From an uncultured Alphaproteobacteria bacterium (GTDB taxonomy: Bacteria > Pseudomonadota > Alphaproteobacteria > CAAHEQ01 > UBA3637): 64,000 nt of DNA. Location: the NCBI GenBank assembly GCA_934234055.1, contig CAKQGY010000006.1:1-64000 (forward strand), read 5' to 3'. Positions 8,168 through 16,718 of this stretch are shown piece by piece. The first letter of the stretch is position 1; every line of letters starts with the position of its first letter. The notes under the pieces are model-generated. The model was not told where the DNA came from. It made no database searches and worked only from the letters and a program-made list of their open reading frames with translations. The translations under genes and the position numbers were made by a program.

Positions 8168-8593
8168 ATGATGACGCAAAAGGCTCAACAAAAAAACGAT
8201 AAACGGTGGGTTCGTGCTTTAAGATGGAAACGCAACCGGTGCCTTGGATTAATACGCAGATGGATGAACAGGGTTTATCCCAAAACAAAGGTGGGGCGGA
8301 CAGCGGCAACCGCGGTGGTGACAACTTTCTGCACGTTGGCAGTTACATCGGCTTGGAGCCGTTTGGGAAACGCAACAAATACCGAACATGAACGGGAAAA
8401 TTTGGCGACGGCTATCCGTGAACTTTATAATCCGACTCAGGCGTTTGTGTGCAAAGAATGCGGTGAAGTTGCCTTTATCAAAACATTAAGCGGGAACAAA
8501 ATTCAATCGCCGGTATGTGCGACTTGTCAAAAACAATTGGCGGATGTCACCGCTTTCAAACTGGATCTGTCGAACCAAAACGAGCACGAATAA
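8168..8593 (+). CDS. Small membrane protein with C-terminal zinc ribbon, function unknown
   Basis: 141 aa. The start at ATG 8168 is chosen because AGGAGG ends 8 nt before it and because the open frame extending to 8078 runs through the promoter. A very basic N-terminus (many Arg/Lys, positive-inside) precedes one transmembrane helix around TAATAVVTTFCTLAVTSA. The C-terminal part has two cysteine knuckles, CKEC and CATC, spaced like a one-zinc ribbon. Not recognised as a known family. Its stop abuts the stop of rlmB on the other strand with no spacer. Confidence 0.7.
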   Translation: MMTQKAQQKNDKRWVRALRWKRNRCLGLIRRWMNRVYPKTKVGRTAATAVVTTFCTLAVTSAWSRLGNATNTEHERENLATAIRELYNPTQAFVCKECGEVAFIKTLSGNKIQSPVCATCQKQLADVTAFKLDLSNQNEHE

Positions 8594-9352
8594 TTACGTG
8601 CGTGCGGGGTGTTGGCGTCGGAATTCGTAGAGTGTGAGGGCTGCCGCATTGGAGACATTCAGGCTTTCAATGGCTGGATTTATCGGCAGTTTGACGCAAT
8701 AGTCGCAATTTTCCTGTGTCAGACGGCGCATACCATTCCCCTCGGACCCCATAACGAAAGCACTTTTTTGCGGCAGCTTGGTGGCGGCGATCGACTTGTC
8801 CGCATAGCCGTCCAACCCGATACACCAAAAGCCGGCTTTTTTTAATTTATCCATCAGGCGCGCCAGATTCGCCACCCGAATAAACGGAATCAATTCCAAG
8901 GCACCGCTGGCCGATTTGGCCAGAACGCCGCTTTCCTCGGGAGCACCGCTTTCGGGCACAAAGACGGCCGCGGCATCAAAGGCAACTGCCGACCGCAAAA
9001 TAGCCCCGATATTGTGCGGATCCGTAATTTGATCCAAGATCATCACTGTGGCCGAATCGGCCTTTTCCAAGTGTTTAATCAGATCATCAACCGATTGTTG
9101 ATCCAAGGGCTTGCAGCGGGCAACCAGGCCTTGATGCAGAGCCTCGCGTCCGACCAGATTGTCCAGATAATCTCGCGCCACAGATCGCGTCGGAACTGCC
9201 CCCAACAGAGCCTTGGCCGGCAGATCACACTCCTTGACATAATAGATTTCCAGAACTTTACGCCGTTTGTTTTGCAGAGCCAATTCAATCGGATGTCGTC
9301 CGAAAATAAAGATGTCTTTTGAAACAGATTTTTGATTTGTATGATGTGCCAT
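8594..9352 (-). CDS. rlmB: SpoU-family 2'-O-ribose RNA methyltransferase (RlmB-like)
   Basis: 252 aa. N-terminal substrate-binding domain starting at FIFGRHPIELAL, then the SPOUT knot motifs DPHNIGAILRSA, GSEGNGMRRLTQ and ESLNVSNAAAL, which form the SAM pocket and hold the catalytic Arg and Asn. RlmB methylates G2251 of 23S rRNA; TrmH-family relatives act on tRNA Gm18, so the exact target is inferred. Start ATG 9352 has AAGAGGAT. Last gene of a minus-strand run from 11322. Confidence 0.88.
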   Translation of the reverse strand: MAHHTNQKSVSKDIFIFGRHPIELALQNKRRKVLEIYYVKECDLPAKALLGAVPTRSVARDYLDNLVGREALHQGLVARCKPLDQQSVDDLIKHLEKADSATVMILDQITDPHNIGAILRSAVAFDAAAVFVPESGAPEESGVLAKSASGALELIPFIRVANLARLMDKLKKAGFWCIGLDGYADKSIAATKLPQKSAFVMGSEGNGMRRLTQENCDYCVKLPINPAIESLNVSNAAALTLYEFRRQHPART

Positions 9353-9362
9353 GATAATCCTC

Positions 9363-10115
9363 TTAACGTAAAAAATGAGCCAAATCGGTCAGGTCATCGG
9401 CCGAAAAAGTATAAACATAGGGTGTGCCGCTGCGTAAAGATCGGGTTAAATCAGAGGGAACGGACAGGCTGGCCGCCGCGTAATAACCGGCCAGTGCCGA
9501 CATCAGCGGAATATCCACTACTTCGGCCTGCCCCTGTATCAGCGGGGAACGAATCCACCCCCACAGGGATGAATCCGGCTGTTGCCGGGTTAAAAAGTGT
9601 AGGCGCACCGTCGGTTTCCCGCCTTGGAACAAGGTGAGCGTCAGGTTGAGTTTGTCATTTTGCGGGTGCATTTCAATGGTCAAGTCGCCCTTGAACACCG
9701 ATTGATTGAGCACAGCCAAAGTTTCCAACGGTCGGGTGAATAAGTCTGTATCAGGATTGAAATCGCGCAATCGTGCCACAACCGTTGCCGAATCGTGTTG
9801 GCGCAAGGATTCGTCCACCGGCAGTGTTATACCCTCTAAGCGGATTGTGCGGGTGTCGGCTTGTTGAAACAGGCGTATTTTGGCTACGGTCATCGGCCAA
9901 CCCAATTTCGGAAAAGTCGGTTGATACAGCACGATACCGTCTCCGAACCAGGGGGCGCCGATGGCTTGATAAGTCATTTCTGGGGCAGAGGAAAAAGAAT
10001 CCTGATCCTGAAAGTGCGCGAATTGCATACGGGCAGCGTGCTGTTGCATCATCAGATACAGAACGCCGACGGTCGCCGACAGTAAAACAATCATCAGTCC
10101 CCAAAAACGTCGCAT
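9363..10115 (-). CDS. Membrane-anchored envelope protein, function unknown
   Basis: 250 aa. ATG 10115 is chosen over the longer frame because GGAG sits 8 nt before it and a signal anchor (MRRFWGLMIVLLSATVGVLYLMM) follows directly. The remainder is a soluble, probably periplasmic domain with alternating short beta strands (LTIEMHPQNDKLNLTLTLF), without cysteines or a recognised catalytic motif. It begins 1 nt after the stop of the next gene upstream, so they are co-transcribed and probably act together in the envelope. Confidence 0.65.
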   Translation of the reverse strand: MRRFWGLMIVLLSATVGVLYLMMQQHAARMQFAHFQDQDSFSSAPEMTYQAIGAPWFGDGIVLYQPTFPKLGWPMTVAKIRLFQQADTRTIRLEGITLPVDESLRQHDSATVVARLRDFNPDTDLFTRPLETLAVLNQSVFKGDLTIEMHPQNDKLNLTLTLFQGGKPTVRLHFLTRQQPDSSLWGWIRSPLIQGQAEVVDIPLMSALAGYYAAASLSVPSDLTRSLRSGTPYVYTFSADDLTDLAHFLR

Positions 10116-10116
10116 A

Positions 10117-11322
10117 CTAAAACTCCTTGTCCGGATTTTGTGGTGTAAAATGCTGAACCTGAATAAACCCGCGCACCGCGTCCAGCCGGTTTTGCGGTTG
10201 ATGATAGCGAAATGCTCCCGTGGCAATGCCCCACCCCAAAGAAAGCCCCGAGCCTTTGGCACGCATAAAGACAGGCTTGTCAATTGTTACGGATCCGGCG
10301 TCATCAAAATAGGCTACATGCACCAAAGCTTGCCCATCAACGGGTGCTTTCAAAATGCGTGAGGCCGTCAATAAATTCGGAATGCTGTCCAACGCCGTTT
10401 GCGGAACGGTGGTTTCGGATATCACCGATGCCGGAGACGGAATCGGATCGGGAATCGCGATGGCAGGAACCTCGGGTAAGTCCGCCGAGGGCTGAGGCTT
10501 GGTCGGTGCCGGAGTCGGTTGCGGTTTGGGAGTCGGCTTGACAGGCTTGACTTGAACAATCGGTGTCCCTTGTTTTTGAAGAATAAGGCGCGGTTTGGGA
10601 AACTTGGCGTCCGGATTTTTTAAGATATCACGCACACGGTTGGATGACGGAACGCGTTTAACTTTTATCTGCTTGTCCGACAGACGAATGTCCGCAAAAA
10701 AAGCAATGTCGGTATTTTCGGGGTTTTCTTTGACGCTGCCGTAAAGGCGAATTTGGTCTACCTCGGGGCAAATGGTTTTGGCGCGGGCTATGGCCGATTG
10801 AACAACACCGGCCTGTGTTTCCTCGTCTTCAAAAACAGATTCATCGCGGGCAATGGCCGTTAAAATAATCGGTTGACATAGTAAAAACGGTCCGAAAGAG
10901 CCGTCGGACAGTTGTGCGGCTTGCCCTTGGCCGACAAAGCGAATATCTGAATCTTGTCCGGCCTCATAAGTTAAGGTTTGAGTATCCTCGTCGCTTAAAA
11001 ATAAAGCCACCGGACGAACCGGATGCAATAAAGGCTCGGTATGAAAACCTTGGCTGTAAAAGCCGGAACCCGATTCAATCGGCTGCGAAAAAGCGTTGCG
11101 AATCGTGAAATCTATCGGCCCTTCCAACCAGCCGTTTGTGCAAGACCCCGACACATCGGACAAAAACCAGCCGGTTGTTTTTTGACGCGTGATATAATGC
11201 AAGGCGCATTCTTTATCAGTTGTTGTCAGAGTTGTATCATGAACGGCTGATTCAGCCGCAAGACCAGGCCTTGCCCAAACAACCGCCATTAAAAATGCCA
11301 AAAAAAATCCTGTTCGCTTCAT
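10117..11322 (-). CDS. Exported protein with proline-rich linker, function unknown
   Basis: 401 aa from ATG 11322, with a signal peptide (MKRTGFFLAFLMAVVWA, cleavage near PGLAA). A long N-terminal beta-rich domain with a CxxxxxYIT / SGSC cysteine pattern, then a Pro/Lys linker (~residues 255-290, VKPTPKPQPTPAPTKPQ) that could span peptidoglycan, then a C-terminal domain ending GFIQVQHFTPQNPDKEF. No family recognised. The TATACT box lies 6 nt before the ATG with no ribosome site, so the mRNA is probably leaderless. First gene of the run to rlmB. Confidence 0.65.
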   Translation of the reverse strand: MKRTGFFLAFLMAVVWARPGLAAESAVHDTTLTTTDKECALHYITRQKTTGWFLSDVSGSCTNGWLEGPIDFTIRNAFSQPIESGSGFYSQGFHTEPLLHPVRPVALFLSDEDTQTLTYEAGQDSDIRFVGQGQAAQLSDGSFGPFLLCQPIILTAIARDESVFEDEETQAGVVQSAIARAKTICPEVDQIRLYGSVKENPENTDIAFFADIRLSDKQIKVKRVPSSNRVRDILKNPDAKFPKPRLILQKQGTPIVQVKPVKPTPKPQPTPAPTKPQPSADLPEVPAIAIPDPIPSPASVISETTVPQTALDSIPNLLTASRILKAPVDGQALVHVAYFDDAGSVTIDKPVFMRAKGSGLSLGWGIATGAFRYHQPQNRLDAVRGFIQVQHFTPQNPDKEF

Positions 11323-11328
11323 AAAGAC

Positions 11329-11357
11329 AGTATACAAAAAAAAGAAAATATCTGCAA
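11329..11357 (-). promoter_or_regulatory. Promoter of the exported proline-rich protein (leaderless arrangement)
   Basis: Minus strand TTGCAG (11357-11352), 17-nt spacer, TATACT (11334-11329), then 6 nt to ATG 11322. Confidence 0.65.
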
Positions 11358-11396
11358 CAGATTTTTATGCGGCCGGTGAAAAAACTTTCAGCCGTT

Positions 11397-11819
11397 TTAG
11401 TGTTCCAGACCCAGTGCCAGCACCCGATACATCGGATCTTGGCGAATGGCCATAATTCGATCAAAGGTTTTTTTGCGTTGCAGCGGCTTCATGGTTGGCC
11501 AATATTCCAAATTGTTGGCTACGCGTTTACGGTTGGTGCGCACGGCTCGCCGGACGGAAAATAAAAAAGCCAGACTGACCAATCCCCAAAGAGTGGTCAT
11601 CGCGCCTCCGATTGCGATGCGATAATAGGTCGTTGACTTGTGCTCGGGAGTATGACGAGTGCTGCCGACGGTAAAACCTGTCGCGCAAACCAATGCTCCC
11701 ATTACAATCAAACTCCGCAACCCCGTTCCCAAGAAACGTATACGCCTTTGAACCCGGGCTTGTGCCTTGTCCAATTGTCGGATTCGTTTTTGGAAATAGT
11801 CTTGCCTACTTGAATCCAT
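11397..11819 (-). CDS. Two-helix membrane protein, function unknown
   Basis: 140 aa. A basic amphipathic N-terminus (KRIRQLDKAQARVQRRIRFL) is followed by two transmembrane segments (LIVMGALVCATGFTVG and IAIGGAMTTLWGLVSLAFLF) and a basic cytoplasmic tail. The gene overlaps the 3' end of the lipoprotein gene upstream by 14 nt, which means a coupled pair. No recognised family. Confidence 0.6.
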   Translation of the reverse strand: MDSSRQDYFQKRIRQLDKAQARVQRRIRFLGTGLRSLIVMGALVCATGFTVGSTRHTPEHKSTTYYRIAIGGAMTTLWGLVSLAFLFSVRRAVRTNRKRVANNLEYWPTMKPLQRKKTFDRIMAIRQDPMYRVLALGLEH

Positions 11820-12111
11820 TGGCGGCGCTCATCAAGGTGGTTAAAATGTTTTGGGCTTCTTGCTTGGTCTCGGACACAACGGCCGGTGTTTGAGCCTGGG
11901 GCGCCATCATCTTATTCAAGCAGATTGTGGACATTTTGCGCACAGTGGTGCGAACCGGTGCGGCAAAAGCCGATCCGTCTTGAATGGCAGATTGCGCCTC
12001 GCTCATCAAGCAAGATTTCATATCTGTGGTGGTTGTTTCTTTGATCTCGGAAATTTGGGTGCAGGCACCCGCCAATAACAATCCCGAAGCAATAAAAGCA
12101 AATTTGAACAT
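11806..12111 (-). CDS. Small lipoprotein
   Basis: 101 aa. Signal peptide with lipobox LLLAGAC (Cys17), then a short helical domain with two further cysteines. AAAGGA before ATG 12111. A promoter-like TTGCTA-17-TATATA lies between it and mnmA on the minus strand (about 12139-12167). Translationally coupled to the membrane protein at 11397-11819, so the two may form an envelope complex. Function unknown. Confidence 0.7.
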   Translation of the reverse strand: MFKFAFIASGLLLAGACTQISEIKETTTTDMKSCLMSEAQSAIQDGSAFAAPVRTTVRKMSTICLNKMMAPQAQTPAVVSETKQEAQNILTTLMSAANGFK

Positions 12112-12169
12112 AATATATCCTTTCTTATCGTATTAATTATATAGCACTTTTGGGTTAAAATAGCAAGAA

Positions 12170-13231
12170 TTATCTGATAATTCCGCCTCCGATGACACAG
12201 TCGCCCTGATAAAAAACGGCCGATTGTCCGCGGCTGAGCGCACGCTGCGGTTGGTTAAACACGATTCGCACATCATTCCCCGATGGATAAATGGTTGCCG
12301 GCACGATTTTACCGGCCGATCGATATTTGACCCCGACGGATAAAGGTTCTGTCAGATTGTCAATGATGCCCCCCCAAACCACCGAGTGCACGGTCCCTTG
12401 GGATTGGTAAGTTTTATCTGCCGTCGCCACAATGACACGGTTGTGATGTGCATCAATATCCACCACATACAGCGGTTCGGGATAGGCTATGCCCAGCCCC
12501 TTGCGTTGGCCGATGGTATAATTCCAAAAACCCTGATGCCGTCCGACAACGGTGCCGTCGGCTAAAACGATTTGTCCGGGTTTGGGCGGTTGCTCCAATA
12601 AATCTGCATAATCGCCGGCATAAAAATCCTGACTGTCGGCTTTGTCCGCAACGGTCAGGCCGCGCTCGCGCGCCATTTGGCGCACTTGATCTTTGGTTAG
12701 TTCCCCCAGCGGAAAGATGATTTGGGATAATTGTTCTTGCGACAGGCGATACAGAAAATAACTTTGATCTTTGTGCGGATCTATACCACGTTTTAAGATG
12801 AACTTGTTGTTTTCTTGGGCAACACGCGCATAATGGCCGGTTGCGAACAGGTCAAAACGGATGCCTTGGGCGCGGGCCGTTTGGGCCAGCAGGCCGAACT
12901 TCATGGTCGTATTGCACATCACACACGGATTTGGGGTTTCGCCGGATAAATAACTGTCCTTAAAATATTTCAAAACCGTGGCTTTATAGGCCTCGGACAA
13001 GTCAATAATGTGGGTCTCAATTTGATTTTCCGCGCCCCATTTTTGAATGTCGCGAATGTCTTGCTTTTCAGAGGGCCCATAGCAAGCATCGCCAGATAAA
13101 GTTTTCATCGGAATTTCGCGATTGTAAATGGACATAGACAGACCGATGACATGATGCCCCTGTTCTTTTAGTAAAAGGGCGGACAGCGTGGAATCCACGC
13201 CGCCCGACAGGCCGACGGCTATGGTTGTCAT
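12170..13231 (-). CDS. mnmA: tRNA-specific 2-thiouridylase, cysteine-variant type
   Basis: 353 aa. PP-loop ATPase motif VGLSGGVDS at the N-terminus adenylates U34 of Lys/Glu/Gln tRNAs for sulfur insertion. Cys50 (GDACYGP) and the pair Cys103/Cys106 (NPCVMCN) are present. The second catalytic Cys of classical MnmA, in a DS..ICF motif, is absent: the matching stretch reads ADSQDFYAGDY (residues 199-208). The Cys plus CxxC set resembles Fe-S-dependent thiolases, which is an inference. ATG 13231 overlaps the stop of the antiporter gene by 4 nt. Confidence 0.88.
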   Translation of the reverse strand: MTTIAVGLSGGVDSTLSALLLKEQGHHVIGLSMSIYNREIPMKTLSGDACYGPSEKQDIRDIQKWGAENQIETHIIDLSEAYKATVLKYFKDSYLSGETPNPCVMCNTTMKFGLLAQTARAQGIRFDLFATGHYARVAQENNKFILKRGIDPHKDQSYFLYRLSQEQLSQIIFPLGELTKDQVRQMARERGLTVADKADSQDFYAGDYADLLEQPPKPGQIVLADGTVVGRHQGFWNYTIGQRKGLGIAYPEPLYVVDIDAHHNRVIVATADKTYQSQGTVHSVVWGGIIDNLTEPLSVGVKYRSAGKIVPATIYPSGNDVRIVFNQPQRALSRGQSAVFYQGDCVIGGGIIR

Positions 13232-14187
13232 AGAGCCCCTCCCTGATACATCACATAGGTATAAATCGCATACGCCACCAAGAATAACACGCCGGTGGCT
13301 TTGGTGAAAACTTGGCGGGTCAAAGCGATCCCGATCAGAGCCAAGGTTGCCTCGGTCATGATCAGAATATCGGTTCCCATGGCAGCCGGTACATGCACCG
13401 GCATAAACAGTGCCGTTACCCCCAAGATAAACAAGGCATTATAGATATTACTGCCCACCACATTGCCAAAGGCAACATCGTTTTGCTTGCGAATGGAGGC
13501 CATAACGGAGGTAATCAACTCGGGCAACGATGTTCCCACAGCCACAATGGTCAGGCCGATAACGCGTTCGGAAATGCCCCAATCGCGTGCCAAAACCGTG
13601 GCACTGTCTACCAGCCATCTTGCCCCCAACAAAGTCAGACCTAGTCCGCCAAGCGTTTGAATCAAAGAAATCCAGACATTTGTATGCCGGGAATCGCCGG
13701 CATCGGAGGCCACTTCGGCCTCTTTTTCGCGCAGGATTTTCTGATTTTTGCGATCGGAAAAATAGGAGTAAACAACATAAAAGATAAGTGCGCCGACCAA
13801 CATTGCCCCCAACCAGAATGTAATAATCCCGATTTGTAAAGCCAGGATTAAACCGATGGTTGACAGAGCCAAAAAGCCCCCGTCGCGCTTGAATGAGCGA
13901 ATGTCTACTTTGACCGGCGACAACAGAGCGGAAACGCCCAAAATCAACAAAATGTTGGCCGTATTGCTGCCGACGACATTCCCGACGGCAATGTCGGCAG
14001 AACCCTGGTGAACGGCCAGTAAACTGGTGACTAACTCGGGCGTTGAGGTGCCAAACCCCACCAATGTCAGCCCGATTAAAAGCGGTGAGACGCCCATTTT
14101 GCGTGCCAGTTGAACGGCGCCGCGCACCAACAAATCGCCCCCCAGAACCAAACAAATCAATCCCAGAGCCAACCAAACATAAACCAT
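13228..14187 (-). CDS. yrbG: Calcium/sodium antiporter, CaCA family (YrbG-like)
   Basis: 319 aa from ATG 14187 (AAAGGAT upstream; the longer frame lacks a ribosome site and overlaps the promoter). Two inverted halves carry the alpha repeats GFGTSTPELVTSLLA...GNVVGSNTANILLILG and AVGTSLPELITSVMA...GNVVGSNIYNALFILG, whose Glu residues bind the cation. About ten transmembrane helices with a charged middle loop (DRKNQKILREKEAEV). Exchanges Ca2+ for Na+ or H+ across the inner membrane. Leads a two-gene operon with mnmA. Confidence 0.92.
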   Translation of the reverse strand: MVYVWLALGLICLVLGGDLLVRGAVQLARKMGVSPLLIGLTLVGFGTSTPELVTSLLAVHQGSADIAVGNVVGSNTANILLILGVSALLSPVKVDIRSFKRDGGFLALSTIGLILALQIGIITFWLGAMLVGALIFYVVYSYFSDRKNQKILREKEAEVASDAGDSRHTNVWISLIQTLGGLGLTLLGARWLVDSATVLARDWGISERVIGLTIVAVGTSLPELITSVMASIRKQNDVAFGNVVGSNIYNALFILGVTALFMPVHVPAAMGTDILIMTEATLALIGIALTRQVFTKATGVLFLVAYAIYTYVMYQGGAL

Positions 14188-14218
14188 AATAATCCTTTCG
14201 TTAAAATAAAAACGCTTT

Positions 14219-14247
14219 ATTCTAGCGTATTTTAAGACAAAACGCAA
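14219..14247 (-). promoter_or_regulatory. Promoter of the antiporter-mnmA operon
   Basis: Minus strand TTGCGT (14247-14242), 17-nt spacer, TAGAAT (14224-14219). Confidence 0.7.
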
Positions 14248-14290
14248 GGTTCTTTTATGACAGATTTATGACAAACAGAATACACTTATG

Positions 14291-14305
14291 TTACAATTTT
14301 TGTAA
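14291..14305. promoter_or_regulatory. Palindrome upstream of the FadL-type porin
   Basis: TTACAA-ttt-TTGTAA, a perfect 6-bp inverted repeat 76 nt before the porin start; a possible operator. No regulator gene is next to it. Confidence 0.35.
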
Positions 14306-14380
14306 TAATCGGATATTTTCTTTTCTTTTTTCACCAAGTCGGCTAAAACAGCGCTGTGATTTTGAAAAAAGGAGTTTTCT

Positions 14381-15595
14381 ATGAAATCAATAAAATACAC
14401 ATCTGTTTTGGCTTTAACGACGGCTTTGCTGTCAACCTCGGCGTTGGCGGCCGGTTATCAATTGAATGAATACTCGGCAACCGGTATGGGACGTTCGTTC
14501 GCCGGCATGGGTGTGGTTGGTGATGATTTTTCGGCGCTCGGGTATAACCCTGCCGGTATGGTTTTTAACAAAACAAACGGTATGCAGGTCGGAGCCGCGT
14601 GGGTGCGCTTGCATTCCACTTTTAAGGGCACGGCCGACGGCGGTGCTACTTATGGTCGCGGTCAAACCGATATCAATCGGGTGTTGCCCAGCGGTTTTGT
14701 GCAATATAAAGTCAATGATAAGTTGACGGCCGGTTTGGGCGTATATGTGCCTTTCGGATTGGCCACAGACTATAAAAACGGCTGGTTCGGCGAAACGCAT
14801 GGGGGCTTGTCTCAAATTACGAACATCAATATCAGCCCGGCTTTTTCCTATCAGGTGAATGATGTTTTCGCAATCGGCGGTTCTGTCAACTTTCAACATG
14901 CCAAAGCGCGCTTGACCAGTTCCAGCAGTGATGTCAGCGGATCCGATTGGGCCACAGGGTATACGGTGGGTATTACCCTGAAACCGATTCAAAATTGGCG
15001 TATCGGTATGTCCTATCGCTCAAAAGTCAGCCACAAGTTAAAAGGGGACTATGAATACTATCATCCGATTGCCGGTCGGTTGGAAGGTGATGTCAGTGCC
15101 AAAATTACAACTCCGGAAACGGCGATTCTGTCTATGGCGTATGACCTGACGGACAAATGGACTTTGTCGGGAACGGCACGCTGGACACGGTGGAAACGGT
15201 TTGATGATCTGGATATTATATTGGAGTCACCGGTCAGTCGCACCTCAACCACGCATGAAAAGTGGCGCAATACGGGGTTCTATGCCTTGGGTGCGGACTA
15301 TAAAGCCAACGAAAATTGGACACTGCGTGGCGGATTAGGCTATGATATGACGGTGATTCGTTCGTCAAACTATCGCACGCCGCGTATTCCGGACGGGCGT
15401 CGGGCCTGGTTCTCGCTGGGGACATCTTATGCCTATAAAAATATGCAGTTTGACTTGGGTTATGCACACATTTTTGTGTATGGAGGCCACGCCAAAGGCA
15501 CGGATAATGTCAGTGGCGCCACCTATGGCAAACCAGACATTAAATATTCGTCCGATGCAAATATGTTAAGCCTGACGGCGCAATATAAGTTCTAG
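14381..15595 (+). CDS. fadL: Outer-membrane long-chain fatty acid / hydrophobe transporter, FadL family
   Basis: 404 aa. AAAAGGAG before ATG. Signal peptide to ALAA, then the mature N-terminus GYQLNEYSATGMGRSFAG, the FadL hatch motif that includes an NPA triad (GYNPAGMVF). The rest is amphipathic beta strands of a 14-strand barrel, ending in an aromatic residue (LTAQYKF) as outer-membrane proteins do. Takes up hydrophobic compounds such as fatty acids. No fad degradation genes are nearby, so the substrate is open. Confidence 0.92.
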   Translation: MKSIKYTSVLALTTALLSTSALAAGYQLNEYSATGMGRSFAGMGVVGDDFSALGYNPAGMVFNKTNGMQVGAAWVRLHSTFKGTADGGATYGRGQTDINRVLPSGFVQYKVNDKLTAGLGVYVPFGLATDYKNGWFGETHGGLSQITNINISPAFSYQVNDVFAIGGSVNFQHAKARLTSSSSDVSGSDWATGYTVGITLKPIQNWRIGMSYRSKVSHKLKGDYEYYHPIAGRLEGDVSAKITTPETAILSMAYDLTDKWTLSGTARWTRWKRFDDLDIILESPVSRTSTTHEKWRNTGFYALGADYKANENWTLRGGLGYDMTVIRSSNYRTPRIPDGRRAWFSLGTSYAYKNMQFDLGYAHIFVYGGHAKGTDNVSGATYGKPDIKYSSDANMLSLTAQYKF

Positions 15596-15645
15596 TTGAT
15601 AAATAACGATTTTTGGCGGCTTTGTGAAAAAAAATTATTTTTTTG

Positions 15646-15674
15646 TTGCAATCCGCCAAATTGTTTTGTAGATT
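15646..15674 (+). promoter_or_regulatory. Promoter of the DsbA-like gene
   Basis: TTGCAA (15646-15651), 17-nt spacer, TAGATT (15669-15674). Confidence 0.65.
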
Positions 15675-15707
15675 ATGGCTATCCATTACATATTTTGAAA
15701 GGAGATA

Positions 15708-16664
15708 ATGATGGTGAATACAAAAAATCAATCCGTCCCTGTTGTGGACAAAAAACAAGATAAATCATGCTCGTGTGATTGTGGTTGTGAAGGCAAATGC
15801 TCTTGCGGTTGTGGTGAATGTGGTAAAACATTGCTCAAATGCGGGACAATTTTGTTGTCAGCTCTGATCATTTCGGGATCTATCGTGTTCAGCTCTTCCT
15901 GCCTGTGCCCGAAAAAGGGAATGGGTCCGGCGCCTGTCCCGGGAAAACCGGCGGTGGAACGGCGTGTGTCGGCCCGTGGCGGTGTTGTCTCGGATAAAGC
16001 GATGCATGACTATATCATGAAGAACCCGAAAGTGTTGATCGAATCGGTTGATCAATACTATCGCGCCCAAGAAGAACAAAAAGCAGCCGAACCGCAAAAA
16101 GAATTCAAATTAGAAGATTTGGAAGCTGCTCCGGCCGATATCGTCAAGAAAATCACGGCCGATAAGGCAAACTACTCTTTGGGCAATCCCAAGGGCACTT
16201 TCGTGATTATTGAATTCTTTGATCATCAATGTGGTTGGTGTAAACGAACCAACCAAGCGATGTATGAAGCGTTGGCCTCAAAAGAAGGCAAAAACATTCG
16301 CTGGATTCCGATTGATACACCGATCTTTGGTGAACAAAGCGAAATGATTGCGCGCTATGTCTTGGCCGCCGGCAAACAAGGCAAATATGCCGAAATGCAC
16401 AAGGCTGTCGGTGAAGCCAAGAAGGTTGATGAAGCCTCTTTGATTGAAATCGGTAAGACATTGAAGCTGAATACGAAAAAGTTGACAGCCGATGCGAACA
16501 GTGCCGAAATCAAAGGCAAACTGGAAGCCAACAAAGAATACAGCCAAGCACTCAAAATCGGGGGTGTTCCGATGCTGATCGTTGACGGTCGGATTAATCC
16601 GGGTGCTTTGTTTGGTGACAGACTGGAAGTCGTGAAAAAAGCGGCTGCCGCCAAAAAGAAATAA
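15708..16664 (+). CDS. DsbA-like thiol oxidoreductase with cytoplasmic cysteine-rich tail
   Basis: 318 aa. Start ATG 15708 (or the adjacent 15711) behind GGAG. Residues ~21-45 are a dense Cys cluster (CSCDCGCEGKCSCGCGECG), metallothionein-like. One transmembrane helix follows (ILLSALIISGSIVFSSS), then a linker and a periplasmic thioredoxin-fold domain with the active site CGWC (in FDHQCGWCKRTN) and the cis-Pro GVPMLIVDG. It belongs to the DsbA/BdbD-like group that oxidises or isomerises disulfides of exported proteins. Very Cys-rich prepilin-like proteins encoded in this window are plausible clients (inference). The N-terminal cluster is the unusual part. Confidence 0.85.
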   Translation: MMVNTKNQSVPVVDKKQDKSCSCDCGCEGKCSCGCGECGKTLLKCGTILLSALIISGSIVFSSSCLCPKKGMGPAPVPGKPAVERRVSARGGVVSDKAMHDYIMKNPKVLIESVDQYYRAQEEQKAAEPQKEFKLEDLEAAPADIVKKITADKANYSLGNPKGTFVIIEFFDHQCGWCKRTNQAMYEALASKEGKNIRWIPIDTPIFGEQSEMIARYVLAAGKQGKYAEMHKAVGEAKKVDEASLIEIGKTLKLNTKKLTADANSAEIKGKLEANKEYSQALKIGGVPMLIVDGRINPGALFGDRLEVVKKAAAAKKK

Positions 16665-16680
16665 GCCTGTCAGGTAAACA

Positions 16681-16710
16681 AAAAAGGCTCCGCAAGTCGG
16701 AGCCTTTTTT
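16681..16710. terminator. Bidirectional terminator
   Basis: AAAAAGGCTCC-gcaagtc-GGAGCCTTTTTT between the DsbA-like gene and the opposing lipoprotein gene. Confidence 0.92.
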
Positions 16711-16718
16711 ATGTAATA

